The position numbers and the translations under genes were made by a program. Of a stretch of 64,000 bases of DNA, positions 7,832-16,078 are shown in pieces. Position 1 is the first letter of the stretch, and each line of letters starts with the position of its first letter. The DNA is from Myroides albus (GTDB taxonomy: Bacteria > Bacteroidota > Bacteroidia > Flavobacteriales > Flavobacteriaceae), in NCBI RefSeq assembly GCF_009711045.1, contig NZ_WMJX01000005.1:1-64000 (forward strand), in the 5' to 3' direction. The notes under the pieces were generated by a model. The model saw nothing but the letters and a program-made list of their open reading frames with translations, did no database searches and was not told where the DNA came from.

Positions 7832-8929
7832 ATGAAAAAAGTAGAAATGAATGTTAATTGGCGTAGACATATTGTATTGGCCTGTAGTATATCGGTACTG
7901 ATCAGTTTGGTTATTTCGTATTTTACTTTTCGTAATAGCGAGTTAAGCTTGGGTGAGCTATTGATAAATTATCGTTTTTTGAAAAATACGTTTTTGTCTT
8001 TTGTATTGTCGATGTTGATTTACGCAGCTAATGTATTAACGAGTGCATGGGTGTGTAGGGTAATGGATAAACGAGATGCTAAAAATGAAATAGCTATGAG
8101 TAAGATTACTCGTAACGCTGTTTTTTTTGTCAATGGCATTTTGACATCTATAGTTTCTTATTACTTATTCTTGGCGCTAATTTTGAATTTATTTTATAGC
8201 TTGTCTTTTAAAGCTTTCTTTCTTGGGCAACATTTAAGTTTTGGCAATTTTTTAGGAGCATTGTTATTAAGTACTTTTATTTTGCTTATTGTGTTTACGT
8301 TTGCCTATCACGATGAACTTAGGTTGTTAGAATTAAAGAATAGAGAGATGGAGATAGAGCTACAAAAAAGTCAAATAGAAGGGATGAAAGAACAACTGTC
8401 TCCCCATTTCTTGTTTAACAATATGAATGTACTCATCAGTACAATCCAAGAAGATCCAGTAAAGGCAGAACAGTTTGCCCGTTCGTTCTCTAAGATATAT
8501 AGATATGTATTAGAGAAGTTAGATTATCCCTTGTGTAACTTATCTGACGAAGTATCTTTTATAAGAGATTATGTCTATCTACTCAATGTGAGATATGATA
8601 ATGCAATAGCATTTAGCATTAGTGAAGAGGTGATGAAGTATGATGATGTAGAAGTGCCTACCTTGAGTTTGCAACTATTGATTGAAAATGTAGTAAAGCA
8701 CAATGTAATTCCTTCGGAGGGAAGTATTAGAGTAGAATTGCGTATAGAAGAAGGAGGGTTAGTACTGTGGAATGAAAAATATGCTAAGCCCAAAGAAGTG
8801 TATTCATCTGGACTGGGATTACAGAATTTGTCTAAGCGCAATAAGTTAATGGTGAAGCAAGATATTGAGATAAGTGATTTGGAAGATAGTTTTAGTGTTA
8901 GAATTCCTTTAGTTAGAATAGAGAGTTGA
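7832..8929 (+). CDS. Sensor histidine kinase, LytS/YehU type
   Basis: This 365-residue inner-membrane kinase has four predicted transmembrane helices in residues 10-170 and essentially no periplasmic domain, followed by a coiled stretch (LELKNREMEIELQKSQIEGMKEQ). The His_kinase signature LSPHFLFNNMN carries the phospho-accepting histidine at about residue 191. The ATPase domain shows the N box (LLIENVVKHN) and a glycine box (SSGLGLQNLSKRNKL). Its stop codon overlaps the ATG of the response regulator (TGATG), so the pair is translationally coupled. The signal is unknown; such kinases often sense membrane or envelope states. Confidence 0.93.
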   Translation: MKKVEMNVNWRRHIVLACSISVLISLVISYFTFRNSELSLGELLINYRFLKNTFLSFVLSMLIYAANVLTSAWVCRVMDKRDAKNEIAMSKITRNAVFFVNGILTSIVSYYLFLALILNLFYSLSFKAFFLGQHLSFGNFLGALLLSTFILLIVFTFAYHDELRLLELKNREMEIELQKSQIEGMKEQLSPHFLFNNMNVLISTIQEDPVKAEQFARSFSKIYRYVLEKLDYPLCNLSDEVSFIRDYVYLLNVRYDNAIAFSISEEVMKYDDVEVPTLSLQLLIENVVKHNVIPSEGSIRVELRIEEGGLVLWNEKYAKPKEVYSSGLGLQNLSKRNKLMVKQDIEISDLEDSFSVRIPLVRIES

Positions 8930-9672
8930 TGAAAATAGTAATTATAGAAGATGAGAAACCTGCAGCGAGACTGCTGACAAGAGAGCTGGAGAAGTTAGGA
9001 TTCGAGGTACAGCAGATATTGTATTCTGTAGGAGAGGCTATACTTTGGTTGATGCAACATGAGCATCCAGATTTGATATTTGCTGATATACAGTTAGCAG
9101 ATGGATTATCTTTAGAGATATTCGAGCAAGTAGAGGTTAAGAGCGCTATTATCTTTGTCACAAGTTTTGATCATTATGCGATTAAGGCATTTAAGCTAAA
9201 TAGCATTGATTATTTATTAAAACCGATAGAGCCAATAGAGTTGTTGGGTGCTATTAATAAATACAAGGCACAACAACGCAGTACAACACAGACGGTAGAG
9301 AGCCTCAGACACAGTATAGGGGGGAGTAACTATGCAAAACGGCTGATGATAAAAGTGGGAATGCAGATAAAGATGGTGTTGGTGGATGAGGTAGTATGTT
9401 TTTATAGAGAGGATAGAGGAGTATATATTTCGACAGTGGAAGGTAAGACTCATCTGTTAGATGAGGAGTCTCTAGAGGCTGTTATTAAAACGGTTAGTCC
9501 GAAGAAGTTCTTTCGGGTGAATAGATCTCAAGTAGTGAGCATCGATTATATAGAACAGATTATACAATTATCTACTTCTCGGTTAAAACTAACGATGAAG
9601 AATTATACAGCTGAGGTGATTGTGAGTAGAGAAAGAGTGGGTGAATTTAAGAGCTGGTTAGCGGAGAATTAG
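8929..9672 (+). CDS. LytTR-family response regulator
   Basis: 247 residues from ATG 8929; the TTG three bases earlier is unlikely because the stop/start overlap TGATG is typical. The receiver domain (1-120) has acidic residues IEDE near the N terminus, phospho-acceptor D53 in FADIQLADG, and the conserved lysine in DYLLKPIEP. The LytTR DNA-binding domain occupies about 145-245 (VDEVVCFYREDRGVYISTVEGKTHLLDEESLEAV, KKFFRVNRSQVVSIDYIEQI). LytTR proteins bind pairs of roughly 10-bp direct repeats 21-22 bp apart. Repeats of that kind lie ahead of the TonB receptor, and a related site precedes the TPR-like gene, so these are its likely targets. Confidence 0.94.
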   Translation: MKIVIIEDEKPAARLLTRELEKLGFEVQQILYSVGEAILWLMQHEHPDLIFADIQLADGLSLEIFEQVEVKSAIIFVTSFDHYAIKAFKLNSIDYLLKPIEPIELLGAINKYKAQQRSTTQTVESLRHSIGGSNYAKRLMIKVGMQIKMVLVDEVVCFYREDRGVYISTVEGKTHLLDEESLEAVIKTVSPKKFFRVNRSQVVSIDYIEQIIQLSTSRLKLTMKNYTAEVIVSRERVGEFKSWLAEN

Positions 9673-9724
9673 TTAGAAGTAAAACGAAAAATGCTGATGC
9701 TGAATAAAAAAAGTTGTTTTTTTA

Positions 9725-9754
9725 TTGTGTTAGATAAAAAAAGCTTTACTTTTG
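9725..9754 (+). promoter_or_regulatory. Promoter of rpsU
   Basis: TTG (9725-9727), a 19-nt spacer and TACTTTTG (9747-9754) match the Bacteroidota sigma factor consensus exactly. Confidence 0.7.
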
Positions 9755-9785
9755 CACCACTAAATGAGAGGAGGTGTATGAAAAC

Positions 9786-9980
9786 ATGTTGATCATTCCA
9801 ATTAAAGACGGAGAAAATATCGATAGAGCACTAAAGCGCTATAAAAGAAAATTTGACAGAACTGGGACATTACGTCAGTTAAGATCTCGTCAGCATTTCA
9901 CGAAACCGTCTGTACAAAAAAGAGACAAAATGCAAAAAGCTGCATATATCCAACACTTAAGAGATTCAGTAGAAATCTAA
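9786..9980 (+). CDS. rpsU: 30S ribosomal protein S21
   Basis: 64 residues from ATG 9786 (MLIIPIKDGENIDRALKRYKRKFDRTG), the usual length and start for flavobacterial S21; an in-frame GTG at 9774 would add four residues not seen in the family. S21 is a small basic protein of the 30S platform near the anti-Shine-Dalgarno region. The AGGAGG-like run upstream is notable because Bacteroidota genes seldom use one. It is followed by a hairpin terminator that merges with the start of the recombinase gene, a standard neighbour in this phylum. Confidence 0.96.
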   Translation: MLIIPIKDGENIDRALKRYKRKFDRTGTLRQLRSRQHFTKPSVQKRDKMQKAAYIQHLRDSVEI

Positions 9981-10003
9981 GATAGGGTTGTGAATAAAAA
10001 GCT

Positions 10004-10046
10004 AACCGTTGTAATAAAGTATTAACTTTGTTGCAACGGTTTTTTT
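10004..10046 (+). terminator. rpsU terminator that overlaps the recombinase promoter
   Basis: AACCGTTGTAA (10004-10014) pairs with TTGCAACGGTT (10031-10041) through 11 pairs including one G-U, followed by a T tract that runs to the next ATG at 10047. The loop (10015-10030) contains TAACTTTG (10023-10030), a perfect -7 promoter element. Confidence 0.8.
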
Positions 10047-10949
10047 ATGGAAGAAAGTTTACAGAGATTTTTAGCGTATTTAGACAAGGAAAAGAATTAT
10101 TCAGACAAGACGATTATTGCTTATAAGCGAGATATCGAATCTTTTATGGCTTTTTTGGAAGTCGAATGTGTGAGTTATAAGGAGGTAACTTATGATCAGG
10201 TTAGAGGCTGGTTGGTAGGGCTTGCAGAATCCGGTATTCAAAATAGATCTATTAATCGAAAGGTTAGTGCATTGCGCAGTTATTATAAATTCCTGATGCA
10301 GGTAAAAGAAGTTGAGTTGAATCCTCTTCAACTGCATCGCTCGTTGAAAGTGAAAAAGAGATTACAGTTGCCTTATAGTAAACAAGAGATTGAATTGGTG
10401 AGGGAAAGATTAGTTGCGGAAGAAGGATTTGATAGTTTGAGGGATTTGGTTATTGTAGAGTTGTTATATGGGTTGGGGTTGCGCCGAGCAGAGTTGGTAA
10501 ACTTGAAAGTGAATGATATTGACTTCGACTTGCATCAAGTGAGAGTTGTGGGAAAAGGCAATAAGCGAAGAAATATACCAATGATAATGGAGTTAGAAGA
10601 ATTGTTGAAAAGGTATATTAAAGTTAGGGATTTGGAAGTGAGTGAGATAGCTTGTGGAGGAGAGTTATTACTAAATAAAAGGCGGAATAAAATTGATGAA
10701 ATGTTTGTTTATGGCGTAATAAATCGCTACTTTAGTGATACAACAAGTAAGGAAAAGAATAGTCCTCACGTGTTGAGACATTCGTTTGCAACTCATTTAT
10801 TGGAGAATGGAGCGGATATAAATTCAATTAAAGAATTAATGGGGCATGAAAGTTTGTCAACTACACAAATGTATGCGCAAGTCAATTTATCTGAATTGAA
10901 GAAAGTGTATAAGGCGACACATCCCCGAACGAAGAAGAATAAAGATTAA
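10047..10949 (+). CDS. xerC: XerC/XerD-type tyrosine recombinase
   Basis: This 300-residue tyrosine recombinase has an N-terminal SAM-like core-binding domain (residues 1-85, LQRFLAYLDKEKNYSDKTIIAYKRDIESF) and a catalytic domain with all active-site residues: arginine in GLGLRRAELVNL, lysine in VGKGNKRRNIP, H-x-x-R in SPHVLRHSFATHLL, histidine in LMGHESL and the nucleophilic tyrosine in TTQMYAQVN. This family resolves chromosome dimers at dif together with FtsK. Its location between rpsU and hpf is conserved in Bacteroidota, so it is a housekeeping enzyme and not a mobile-element integrase. Whether it is XerC or XerD cannot be told from sequence alone. The leader would be only about 10 nt. 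Confidence 0.9.
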   Translation: MEESLQRFLAYLDKEKNYSDKTIIAYKRDIESFMAFLEVECVSYKEVTYDQVRGWLVGLAESGIQNRSINRKVSALRSYYKFLMQVKEVELNPLQLHRSLKVKKRLQLPYSKQEIELVRERLVAEEGFDSLRDLVIVELLYGLGLRRAELVNLKVNDIDFDLHQVRVVGKGNKRRNIPMIMELEELLKRYIKVRDLEVSEIACGGELLLNKRRNKIDEMFVYGVINRYFSDTTSKEKNSPHVLRHSFATHLLENGADINSIKELMGHESLSTTQMYAQVNLSELKKVYKATHPRTKKNKD

Positions 10950-10967
10950 CCTTTAAAATCGTTAGTT

Positions 10968-11264
10968 ATGAAAGTAAACATTCAGGCTGTAAATTTCAAT
11001 GTAGATCGCAAGTTGGTAGATTTTGTCAATGAGCGTTTGGCTAAAGTGGAAAAATTTTATGATAAAGTAGTTTCAGTTGATGTTTTTCTAAAATTAGAGA
11101 ACTCTAGTGATAAGGAAAACAAAACGGCAGAGATGAAATTGTTGGTGCCAGGTGATGAGATGATAGTGAAAAAAACAAGTAAAAGTTTTGAAGAGAGTGT
11201 GGACTTAGGAGCCGACGCTTTAGAGCGTTTAGTTGTGAAATTCAAAGAAAAACAGAAGTTATAA
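10968..11264 (+). CDS. hpf: Ribosome hibernation-promoting factor (short HPF/RaiA family)
   Basis: This is a 98-residue protein with the beta-alpha-beta-beta-beta-alpha pattern of HPF/YfiA proteins (MKVNIQAVNFNVDRKLVDFVNERLAKVEKFYDKV, DLGADALERLVVKFKEK). It binds the 30S decoding centre and inactivates ribosomes in stationary phase. It lacks the C-terminal dimerisation domain of long HPF. It begins 19 nt after the recombinase stop, so it is probably co-transcribed. The next promoter drives the tRNA cluster. Confidence 0.93.
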   Translation: MKVNIQAVNFNVDRKLVDFVNERLAKVEKFYDKVVSVDVFLKLENSSDKENKTAEMKLLVPGDEMIVKKTSKSFEESVDLGADALERLVVKFKEKQKL

Positions 11265-11285
11265 TAATTGAAAAAAATAAGTAAA

Positions 11286-11319
11286 TTGTTTTTTTTAATC
11301 AATAAAATATATACATTTG
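11286..11319 (+). promoter_or_regulatory. Promoter of the tRNA-tuf transcription unit
   Basis: TTG (11286-11288), a 23-nt spacer and TACATTTG (11312-11319) precede the first tRNA gene by about 40 nt. Confidence 0.65.
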
Positions 11320-11360
11320 CAGTCCGTTAGAAATAGCGGACTTTTTCTATTGAGTCAATT

Positions 11361-11434
11361 GCCGGTGTAGCTCAGCTGGCTAGAGCAGCTGATTTGTAAT
11401 CAGCAGGTCGTGGGTTCGAGTCCCTCCATCGGCT
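11361..11434 (+). tRNA. tRNA-Thr (TGT)
   Basis: 74 nt. The acceptor arms GCCGGTG and CATCGGC pair with one G-T. The anticodon loop TTTGTAA gives anticodon TGT at 11395-11397, and the T arm GTGGGTTCGAGTCCC is standard. CCA is not encoded. Confidence 0.97.
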
Positions 11435-11464
11435 CAAGGAAAAGCAATATCAAACACAGTTTGA

Positions 11465-11545
11465 GGGGAGATACTCAAGCGGCCAACGAGGACGGACTGT
11501 AAATCCGTTGGGAAACCTTCGCAGGTTCGAATCCTGCTCTCCCCA
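11465..11545 (+). tRNA. tRNA-Tyr (GTA)
   Basis: 81 nt plus an encoded CCA (11546-11548). The acceptor GGGGAGA pairs with TCTCCCC. The anticodon loop CTGTAAA carries GTA, and the long variable arm marks it as a class II tRNA. Confidence 0.96.
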
Positions 11546-11567
11546 CCACTAAATATAAGAGACAAAA

Positions 11568-11639
11568 GCCGGTGTAGCTCAGGGGTAGAGTGCTTCCTTG
11601 GTAAGGAAGAGGTCACGGGTTCAAATCCCGTCATTGGCT
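11568..11639 (+). tRNA. tRNA-Thr (GGT)
   Basis: 72 nt. The acceptor GCCGGTG pairs with CATTGGC. The anticodon stem CTTCC/GGAAG encloses loop TTGGTAA with anticodon GGT, so it is a second threonine isoacceptor and not glycine as the TTCC stem might suggest. Confidence 0.95.
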
Positions 11640-11652
11640 CAGGTTTTTTTAT

Positions 11653-11660
11653 TATATTTG
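11653..11660 (+). promoter_or_regulatory. Possible additional -7 element for tuf
   Basis: TATATTTG fits TAnnTTTG 37 nt before the tuf ATG. The nearest TTG (11634-11636) lies within the acceptor arm of tRNA-Thr at a short 16-nt spacing, so a tuf-only promoter is possible but weak. Confidence 0.35.
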
Positions 11661-11697
11661 AACACTAATTATATAACTAAGATTAAATTATTAAATC

Positions 11698-12885
11698 ATG
11701 GCAAAGGAAACTTTTGATCGTTCGAAGCCGCACTTAAACATCGGTACTATCGGACACGTTGACCACGGTAAAACTACTACTACAGCTGCTATTACTAAAG
11801 TATTAGCTGATGCAGGATTCTCTGAGGCTCGTTCATTTGATTCAATTGATAACGCTCCAGAAGAAAAAGAGCGTGGTATTACAATTAATACTTCTCACGT
11901 AGAGTACCAAACAAAAAACCGTCACTATGCGCACGTTGACTGTCCAGGTCACGCGGATTACGTGAAAAACATGGTTACTGGTGCTGCTCAAATGGATGGT
12001 GCTATCTTAGTAGTTGCTGCTACTGATGGACCAATGCCACAAACACGTGAGCACATCCTTTTAGGACGTCAGGTAGGTATTCCAAGAATCGTTGTATTCT
12101 TAAACAAAGTTGACTTAGTTGATGATGCTGAGTTATTAGAGCTTGTTGAGATGGAAGTAAGAGATTTATTATCTTTCTACCAATACGATGGTGATAATGG
12201 ACCAGTAGTTAAAGGTTCTGCTTTAGGAGCTTTAAACGGAGAGAAACAATGGGTTGATGCATTATTAGAGTTAATGGAAGAAGTTGACAACTGGATCGAA
12301 GAGCCAGTACGTGATAACGAGAAACCATTCTTAATGCCAGTAGAAGACGTATTTACAATTACAGGACGTGGAACTGTTGCTACAGGACGTATCGAAACTG
12401 GAGTTGCTAATACAGGAGATGCTGTTGAAATCATCGGTATGGGAGCTGACAAATTAACTTCTACAATTACAGGAGTTGAGATGTTCCGTAAAATCTTAGA
12501 CCGTGGAGAAGCTGGAGATAACGTAGGTTTATTATTGAGAGGTATTGACAAAACTGATATCCGTCGTGGTATGGTTATTTGTAAACCAGGTTCAGTAAAA
12601 CCACACGCTAAATTCAAAGCTGAGGTTTATATCTTGAAAAAAGAAGAAGGTGGACGTCACACTCCATTCCATAACAACTACCGTCCTCAATTCTACGTTC
12701 GTACAACTGACGTAACTGGAACAATCCAATTACCAGAAGGAACTGAGATGGTTATGCCTGGGGATAACTTAACTATCACTGTTGAGTTGTTAAGCCCAAT
12801 CGCTTTATCAGTAGGTTTACGTTTCGCTATCCGTGAAGGTGGTAGAACAGTAGGTGCTGGTCAGGTAACTGAAATTTTAGACTAA
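11698..12885 (+). CDS. tuf: Elongation factor Tu
   Basis: This is the 395-residue GTPase that carries aminoacyl-tRNA to the ribosomal A site. The G motifs are intact: GHVDHGKT (residues 19-26), [13 protein letters not shown] and NKVD; domains 2 and 3 follow with the usual [11 protein letters not shown] and [10 protein letters not shown]-type (here [10 protein letters not shown]) blocks. It is read from ATG 11698 in the tRNA-tuf-tRNA unit. Codon use is clearly biased, as expected for one of the most abundant proteins. Confidence 0.99.
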   Translation: MAKETFDRSKPHLNIGTIGHVDHGKTTTTAAITKVLADAGFSEARSFDSIDNAPEEKERGITINTSHVEYQTKNRHYAHVDCPGHADYVKNMVTGAAQMDGAILVVAATDGPMPQTREHILLGRQVGIPRIVVFLNKVDLVDDAELLELVEMEVRDLLSFYQYDGDNGPVVKGSALGALNGEKQWVDALLELMEEVDNWIEEPVRDNEKPFLMPVEDVFTITGRGTVATGRIETGVANTGDAVEIIGMGADKLTSTITGVEMFRKILDRGEAGDNVGLLLRGIDKTDIRRGMVICKPGSVKPHAKFKAEVYILKKEEGGRHTPFHNNYRPQFYVRTTDVTGTIQLPEGTEMVMPGDNLTITVELLSPIALSVGLRFAIREGGRTVGAGQVTEILD

Positions 12886-12907
12886 TTTATTAGTATAAAT
12901 AAATTTT

Positions 12908-12938
12908 AAAGTCAGCGGGACTACCGCTGACTTTTATT
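12908..12938 (+). terminator. Hairpin terminator after tuf
   Basis: A perfect 11-bp stem (12908-12918 with 12924-12934), loop GACTA and a T-rich tail lie between tuf and tRNA-Trp. Partial read-through may supply secE. Confidence 0.85.
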
Positions 12939-12943
12939 AACAA

Positions 12944-13014
12944 ACGGGTGTAGTTCAAGGGTAGAATAGCGGTCTCCAAAACCGTTGATGGGGGTTCGAA
13001 TCCCTCCACCCGTG
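12944..13014 (+). tRNA. tRNA-Trp (CCA)
   Basis: 71 nt. ACGGGTG pairs with CACCCGT. The anticodon loop CTCCAAA gives CCA. It lies 15 nt ahead of secE, the conserved position in this phylum. Confidence 0.96.
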
Positions 13015-13029
13015 CAAAAAAGATTTATC

Positions 13030-13224
13030 ATGAAAGTTTTTAATTACATATCAGAGTCTTTTACAGAACTTAAAACAAATGTAACTTGGTCACCATGGTC
13101 GGATGTACAACGTTATACAATTATTGTAGCTATTTTTGCAGTATTGTTTTCGCTGGCAACTTGGGGTGTGGATACACTTTTTGCAGATTTGTTAGGTATA
13201 TTCTATAAATGGGCTAAAGCATAA
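13030..13224 (+). CDS. secE: Preprotein translocase subunit SecE
   Basis: 64 residues from ATG 13030 (MKVFNYISESFTELKTNVTW); longer readings would start inside tRNA-Trp. It is the single-helix bacterial form: an amphipathic N-terminal helix ending in VTWSPWSDVQRYT, then one transmembrane helix (IIVAIFAVLFSLATWGVDTLF). SecE clamps SecY in the inner-membrane translocon. It stands 11 nt upstream of nusG, as in most bacteria. Confidence 0.95.
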   Translation: MKVFNYISESFTELKTNVTWSPWSDVQRYTIIVAIFAVLFSLATWGVDTLFADLLGIFYKWAKA

Positions 13225-13235
13225 GAAAAAATATT

Positions 13236-13790
13236 ATGGCTGATACAAGCGTAAAAAAATGGTATGTAATCAGTACAGTCAGCGGACATGAATTGAAGGT
13301 TAAGAATTATATCGAAACTGAGATTGCTCGCTTAGGACTTTCTGATTATCTATCTCAAGTCTTAGTGCCTACCGAGAAGGTTGTTAGTGTTACTAAAGAT
13401 GGAAAAAAGAAAACGACAGAACGTGTATATTTTGCAGGATATGTTTATATCGAAGCTAATTTAACAGGTGAAGTTCCTCACGTTATTAAATCAATACCAA
13501 GTGTAATTGGTTTTTTAAGCGAGAAAAAAGGAGGAGAGCCATTGCCAGTTAGAGAGGCTGAAGTTAATCGTATCTTGGGAAGAGTAGACGAGCTTTCTGT
13601 TAAAGTTGACATGGGTGTTATACCATTCAAAGAAGGAGAGAATGTAAAAGTGATTGATGGTCCATTTAATGGATTTGATGGAGTTGTTGAAAAGATTAAC
13701 GAAGAAAAACGCAAGTTGGAAGTTATGGTTAAGATTTTCGGAAGAAAGACTCCATTAGAGTTGACTTTTACGCAAGTTGAAAAATTATAA
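13236..13790 (+). CDS. nusG: Transcription termination/antitermination protein NusG
   Basis: 184 residues. The NGN domain (KKWYVISTVSGHELKVKNYIE to about residue 120) binds RNA polymerase, and the C-terminal KOW domain shows FKEGENVKVIDGPFNGFDGVVEKIN. NusG links polymerase to Rho or the ribosome. ATG at 13236. The order secE-nusG-rplK is canonical. Confidence 0.97.
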   Translation: MADTSVKKWYVISTVSGHELKVKNYIETEIARLGLSDYLSQVLVPTEKVVSVTKDGKKKTTERVYFAGYVYIEANLTGEVPHVIKSIPSVIGFLSEKKGGEPLPVREAEVNRILGRVDELSVKVDMGVIPFKEGENVKVIDGPFNGFDGVVEKINEEKRKLEVMVKIFGRKTPLELTFTQVEKL

Positions 13791-13844
13791 TGTTACATAT
13801 AAACGCATCTTGCTTCCAAAAGAGATGTGCTAAATTTTTGAAAA

Positions 13845-14282
13845 ATGGCAAAAGAAATTAGTAAAGTAGTTAAACTACAAGTTAAGGGAGGTGCTGCGAA
13901 CCCATCGCCACCGGTTGGACCTGCTTTGGGGGCTGCTGGAGTTAATATCATGGAGTTCTGTAAGCAATTTAATGCTAGAACACAAGATAAACCTGGCAAA
14001 GTGTTACCAGTACAAATTACTGTGTACAAAGACAAATCTTTTGATTTTGTTGTTAAAACGCCACCTGCTGCTGTTCAATTATTAGAGGCTGCGAAAGTGA
14101 AATCTGGATCTGGAGAGCCAAATAGAAAAAAAGTAGCTAGCGTAACTTGGGATCAAGTTCGTGCTATTGCAGAAGATAAAATGCCTGACTTAAATGCATT
14201 TACAGTTGAAGCAGCTATGAGTATGATAGCTGGTACTGCAAGATCTATGGGTATATCAGTAACAGGAAATGCTCCTTTTTAA
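13845..14282 (+). CDS. rplK: 50S ribosomal protein L11
   Basis: 145 residues. The N-terminal domain has the proline-rich stretch [25 protein letters not shown] that faces the GTPase centre; the C-terminal RNA-binding domain ends with [17 protein letters not shown]. It binds 23S rRNA in the GTPase-associated region and is needed for RelA activation. It is the first ribosomal gene of the rplKAJL-rpoBC unit, 54 nt after nusG. Confidence 0.98.
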   Translation: MAKEISKVVKLQVKGGAANPSPPVGPALGAAGVNIMEFCKQFNARTQDKPGKVLPVQITVYKDKSFDFVVKTPPAAVQLLEAAKVKSGSGEPNRKKVASVTWDQVRAIAEDKMPDLNAFTVEAAMSMIAGTARSMGISVTGNAPF

Positions 14283-14300
14283 TTGTAAAAGAAAGAAGAA

Positions 14301-14990
14301 ATGGCAAAATTAACGAAAAAGCAAAAAGAAGCAGCTGCTAAGATCGAGAAGAACAGATTATATTCTTTAACTGATGCATCTGCGTTGATTAAAGAAGTTG
14401 CATCTGCAAAATTTGACGAATCTGTAGATATCGCTGTGCGTTTAGGTGTAGATCCTCGTAAAGCTAACCAAATGGTTCGTGGAGTTGTAACTTTACCACA
14501 CGGAACAGGTAAAGACGTTAGAGTATTAGCATTAGTAACTCCTGATAAAGAAGCGGAAGCTACTGCAGCTGGAGCTGACTATGTAGGACTTGACGATTAT
14601 TTACAAAAAATTAAAGATGGTTGGACAGATGTTGATGTTATCATCACTATGCCTGCTGTAATGGGTAAATTAGGTCCTTTAGGACGTGTTTTAGGTCCAA
14701 GAGGTTTAATGCCTAACCCTAAGACTGGTACAGTAACTATGGACGTTGCGAAAGCAGTTCAAGAAGTGAAAGCTGGTAAAATCGATTTTAAAGTTGATAA
14801 AACTGGAATTGTTCACGCGGCTATCGGAAAAGCATCTTTTGATGCTGAGAAAATCGCAGACAACGCAGCTGAATTAATTCAAACATTAATCAAATTAAAA
14901 CCAACTGCAGCTAAAGGTACTTATATCAAGTCTATTCATATATCTAGTACTATGAGCCCTGCTATTGCTTTAGATCCTAAAGCAGTATAA
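14301..14990 (+). CDS. rplA: 50S ribosomal protein L1
   Basis: 229 residues, normal length, with the L1 signature [16 protein letters not shown] near residues 130-148 and the segment [25 protein letters not shown]1 forms the mobile stalk at the E site and in many bacteria represses translation of rplK-rplA by binding the mRNA. It starts 18 nt after rplK, consistent with translational coupling. Confidence 0.98.
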   Translation: MAKLTKKQKEAAAKIEKNRLYSLTDASALIKEVASAKFDESVDIAVRLGVDPRKANQMVRGVVTLPHGTGKDVRVLALVTPDKEAEATAAGADYVGLDDYLQKIKDGWTDVDVIITMPAVMGKLGPLGRVLGPRGLMPNPKTGTVTMDVAKAVQEVKAGKIDFKVDKTGIVHAAIGKASFDAEKIADNAAELIQTLIKLKPTAAKGTYIKSIHISSTMSPAIALDPKAV

Positions 14991-15012
14991 TTGGTAGATA
15001 AAAATTACACGT

Positions 15013-15501
15013 ATGACTAGAGAACAAAAAGCAGTAGCGATAGAGGATTTAAAAGCTAAATTAGCTGATAATAACATTATTTACATCGCTGATATTTCGG
15101 GATTAAATGCAGAGGTTACTTCTGGATTAAGAAAAGCTTGTAACAAAGCTGGAATTAAGTTAGAGGTTGTTAAAAACACATTGCTTGCAAAAGCTATGGA
15201 ATCTTCTGATAAGAACTATGAAGAGCTTCCTTCTACTTTAAAAGGAAATAGCGCTATTATGTTTGCTGAAGTAGCTAATGCTCCAGCAAAAGTTATTAAA
15301 GATTTCCGTAAAAAAGGTGACAAACCTCTTTTTAAAGGAGCTTACATCAACGAAGAAATTTATGTTGGAGATAACTTATTAGATACATTAGTAGCTATTA
15401 AATCTAAAGAAGAAGTTATTGCAGAAATCATTGGATTACTACAATCTCCAGCTCAAAGAGTTATTTCAGCTCTACAAAATCAATCAAAAGACGAAGAATA
15501 G
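15013..15501 (+). CDS. rplJ: 50S ribosomal protein L10
   Basis: 162 residues. The N-terminal part (MTREQKAVAIEDLKAKLADNNIIYIADISGLN) binds 23S rRNA and the C-terminal helix (SKEEVIAEIIGLLQSPAQRVISALQNQ) holds L7/L12 dimers at the stalk base. Only 22 nt separate it from rplA, so any autoregulatory L10 leader structure would overlap rplA coding sequence. Confidence 0.97.
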   Translation: MTREQKAVAIEDLKAKLADNNIIYIADISGLNAEVTSGLRKACNKAGIKLEVVKNTLLAKAMESSDKNYEELPSTLKGNSAIMFAEVANAPAKVIKDFRKKGDKPLFKGAYINEEIYVGDNLLDTLVAIKSKEEVIAEIIGLLQSPAQRVISALQNQSKDEE

Positions 15502-15586
15502 TATATCTATTGAAAGTCTTTCATTGTTCACATAACGAACGCACATTAATAAATTATATTTTTACAAATCATTAAAAGATAGAAAA

Positions 15587-15955
15587 ATGGCAGATTTGAA
15601 ACAATTCGCAGAACAATTAGTTAACTTAACAGTTAAAGAAGTTAACGAATTAGCAACTATATTAAAAGACGAGTACGGAATCGAACCAGCTGCTGCAGCA
15701 GTAGTTGTTGCTGGTGGTGCTGACGGTGGTGCTGCTGAAGAGCAAACTGAATTTACAGTTGTATTGAAAGAGGCAGGAGCTTCTAAATTAGCTGTAGTTA
15801 AAGCTGTTAAAGAATTAACAGGTTTAGGATTAAAAGAAGCTAAAGATATCGTAGATTCTACACCAGCTAACATCAAAGAAGGAGTTTCTAAAGATGAGGC
15901 TGAAGGTCTTAAAAAATCATTAGAAGAAGCTGGAGCTGTAGTTGAGCTTAAATAA
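15587..15955 (+). CDS. rplL: 50S ribosomal protein L7/L12
   Basis: 122 residues. The N-terminal dimerisation helices ([33 protein letters not shown]) lead to an alanine-rich hinge and the globular C-terminal domain with [27 protein letters not shown], which recruits elongation factors. The 85-nt gap after rplJ contains a small GTTC/GAAC hairpin. A large hairpin follows before rpoB. Confidence 0.98.
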   Translation: MADLKQFAEQLVNLTVKEVNELATILKDEYGIEPAAAAVVVAGGADGGAAEEQTEFTVVLKEAGASKLAVVKAVKELTGLGLKEAKDIVDSTPANIKEGVSKDEAEGLKKSLEEAGAVVELK

Positions 15956-15977
15956 GCTTTCTTTCTAAAATATTCTA

Positions 15978-16014
15978 GGTTTAGGCCTTGGGAGCATTCC
16001 CAATGGCCTAAACC
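15978..16014 (+). promoter_or_regulatory. Large rplL-rpoB hairpin (attenuator or processing site)
   Basis: GGTTTAGGCC (15978-15987) pairs with GGCCTAAACC (16005-16014), extended by TTGGGA (15988-15993) with TCCCAA (15998-16003), loop GCAT and one bulged T. Only ATTTTG follows, so complete termination is unlikely. In E. coli an attenuator and RNase III site occupy the same interval; homology of function is an inference. Confidence 0.65.
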
Positions 16015-16078
16015 ATTTTGCGTATAAAGCGATTTGTACGCTATTATTCAAATTCTAATCAAAATTTTTTGTCCATTG

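Noticed and set aside
10047-10949. Mobile-element integrase
   Set aside because: The tyrosine recombinase lies in a conserved housekeeping neighbourhood with no attachment-site repeats or cargo, so it is Xer-type.
11434-11634. 66-codon minus-strand frame over the tRNA genes
   Set aside because: It is the antisense of tRNA-Tyr and tRNA-Thr, a well-known source of false proteins (pattern GFEPVTSSLPRKHSTPELH).
11361-11639. tRNA cluster as an integration site
   Set aside because: No partial tRNA repeat was found elsewhere in the window.
12177-12617. 146-codon minus-strand frame inside tuf
   Set aside because: Shadow of a strongly codon-biased gene; no independent support.
15562-15876. 104-codon minus-strand frame inside rplL
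   Set aside because: Ser/Ala-rich complement of the alanine-rich L7/L12 hinge; not a gene.
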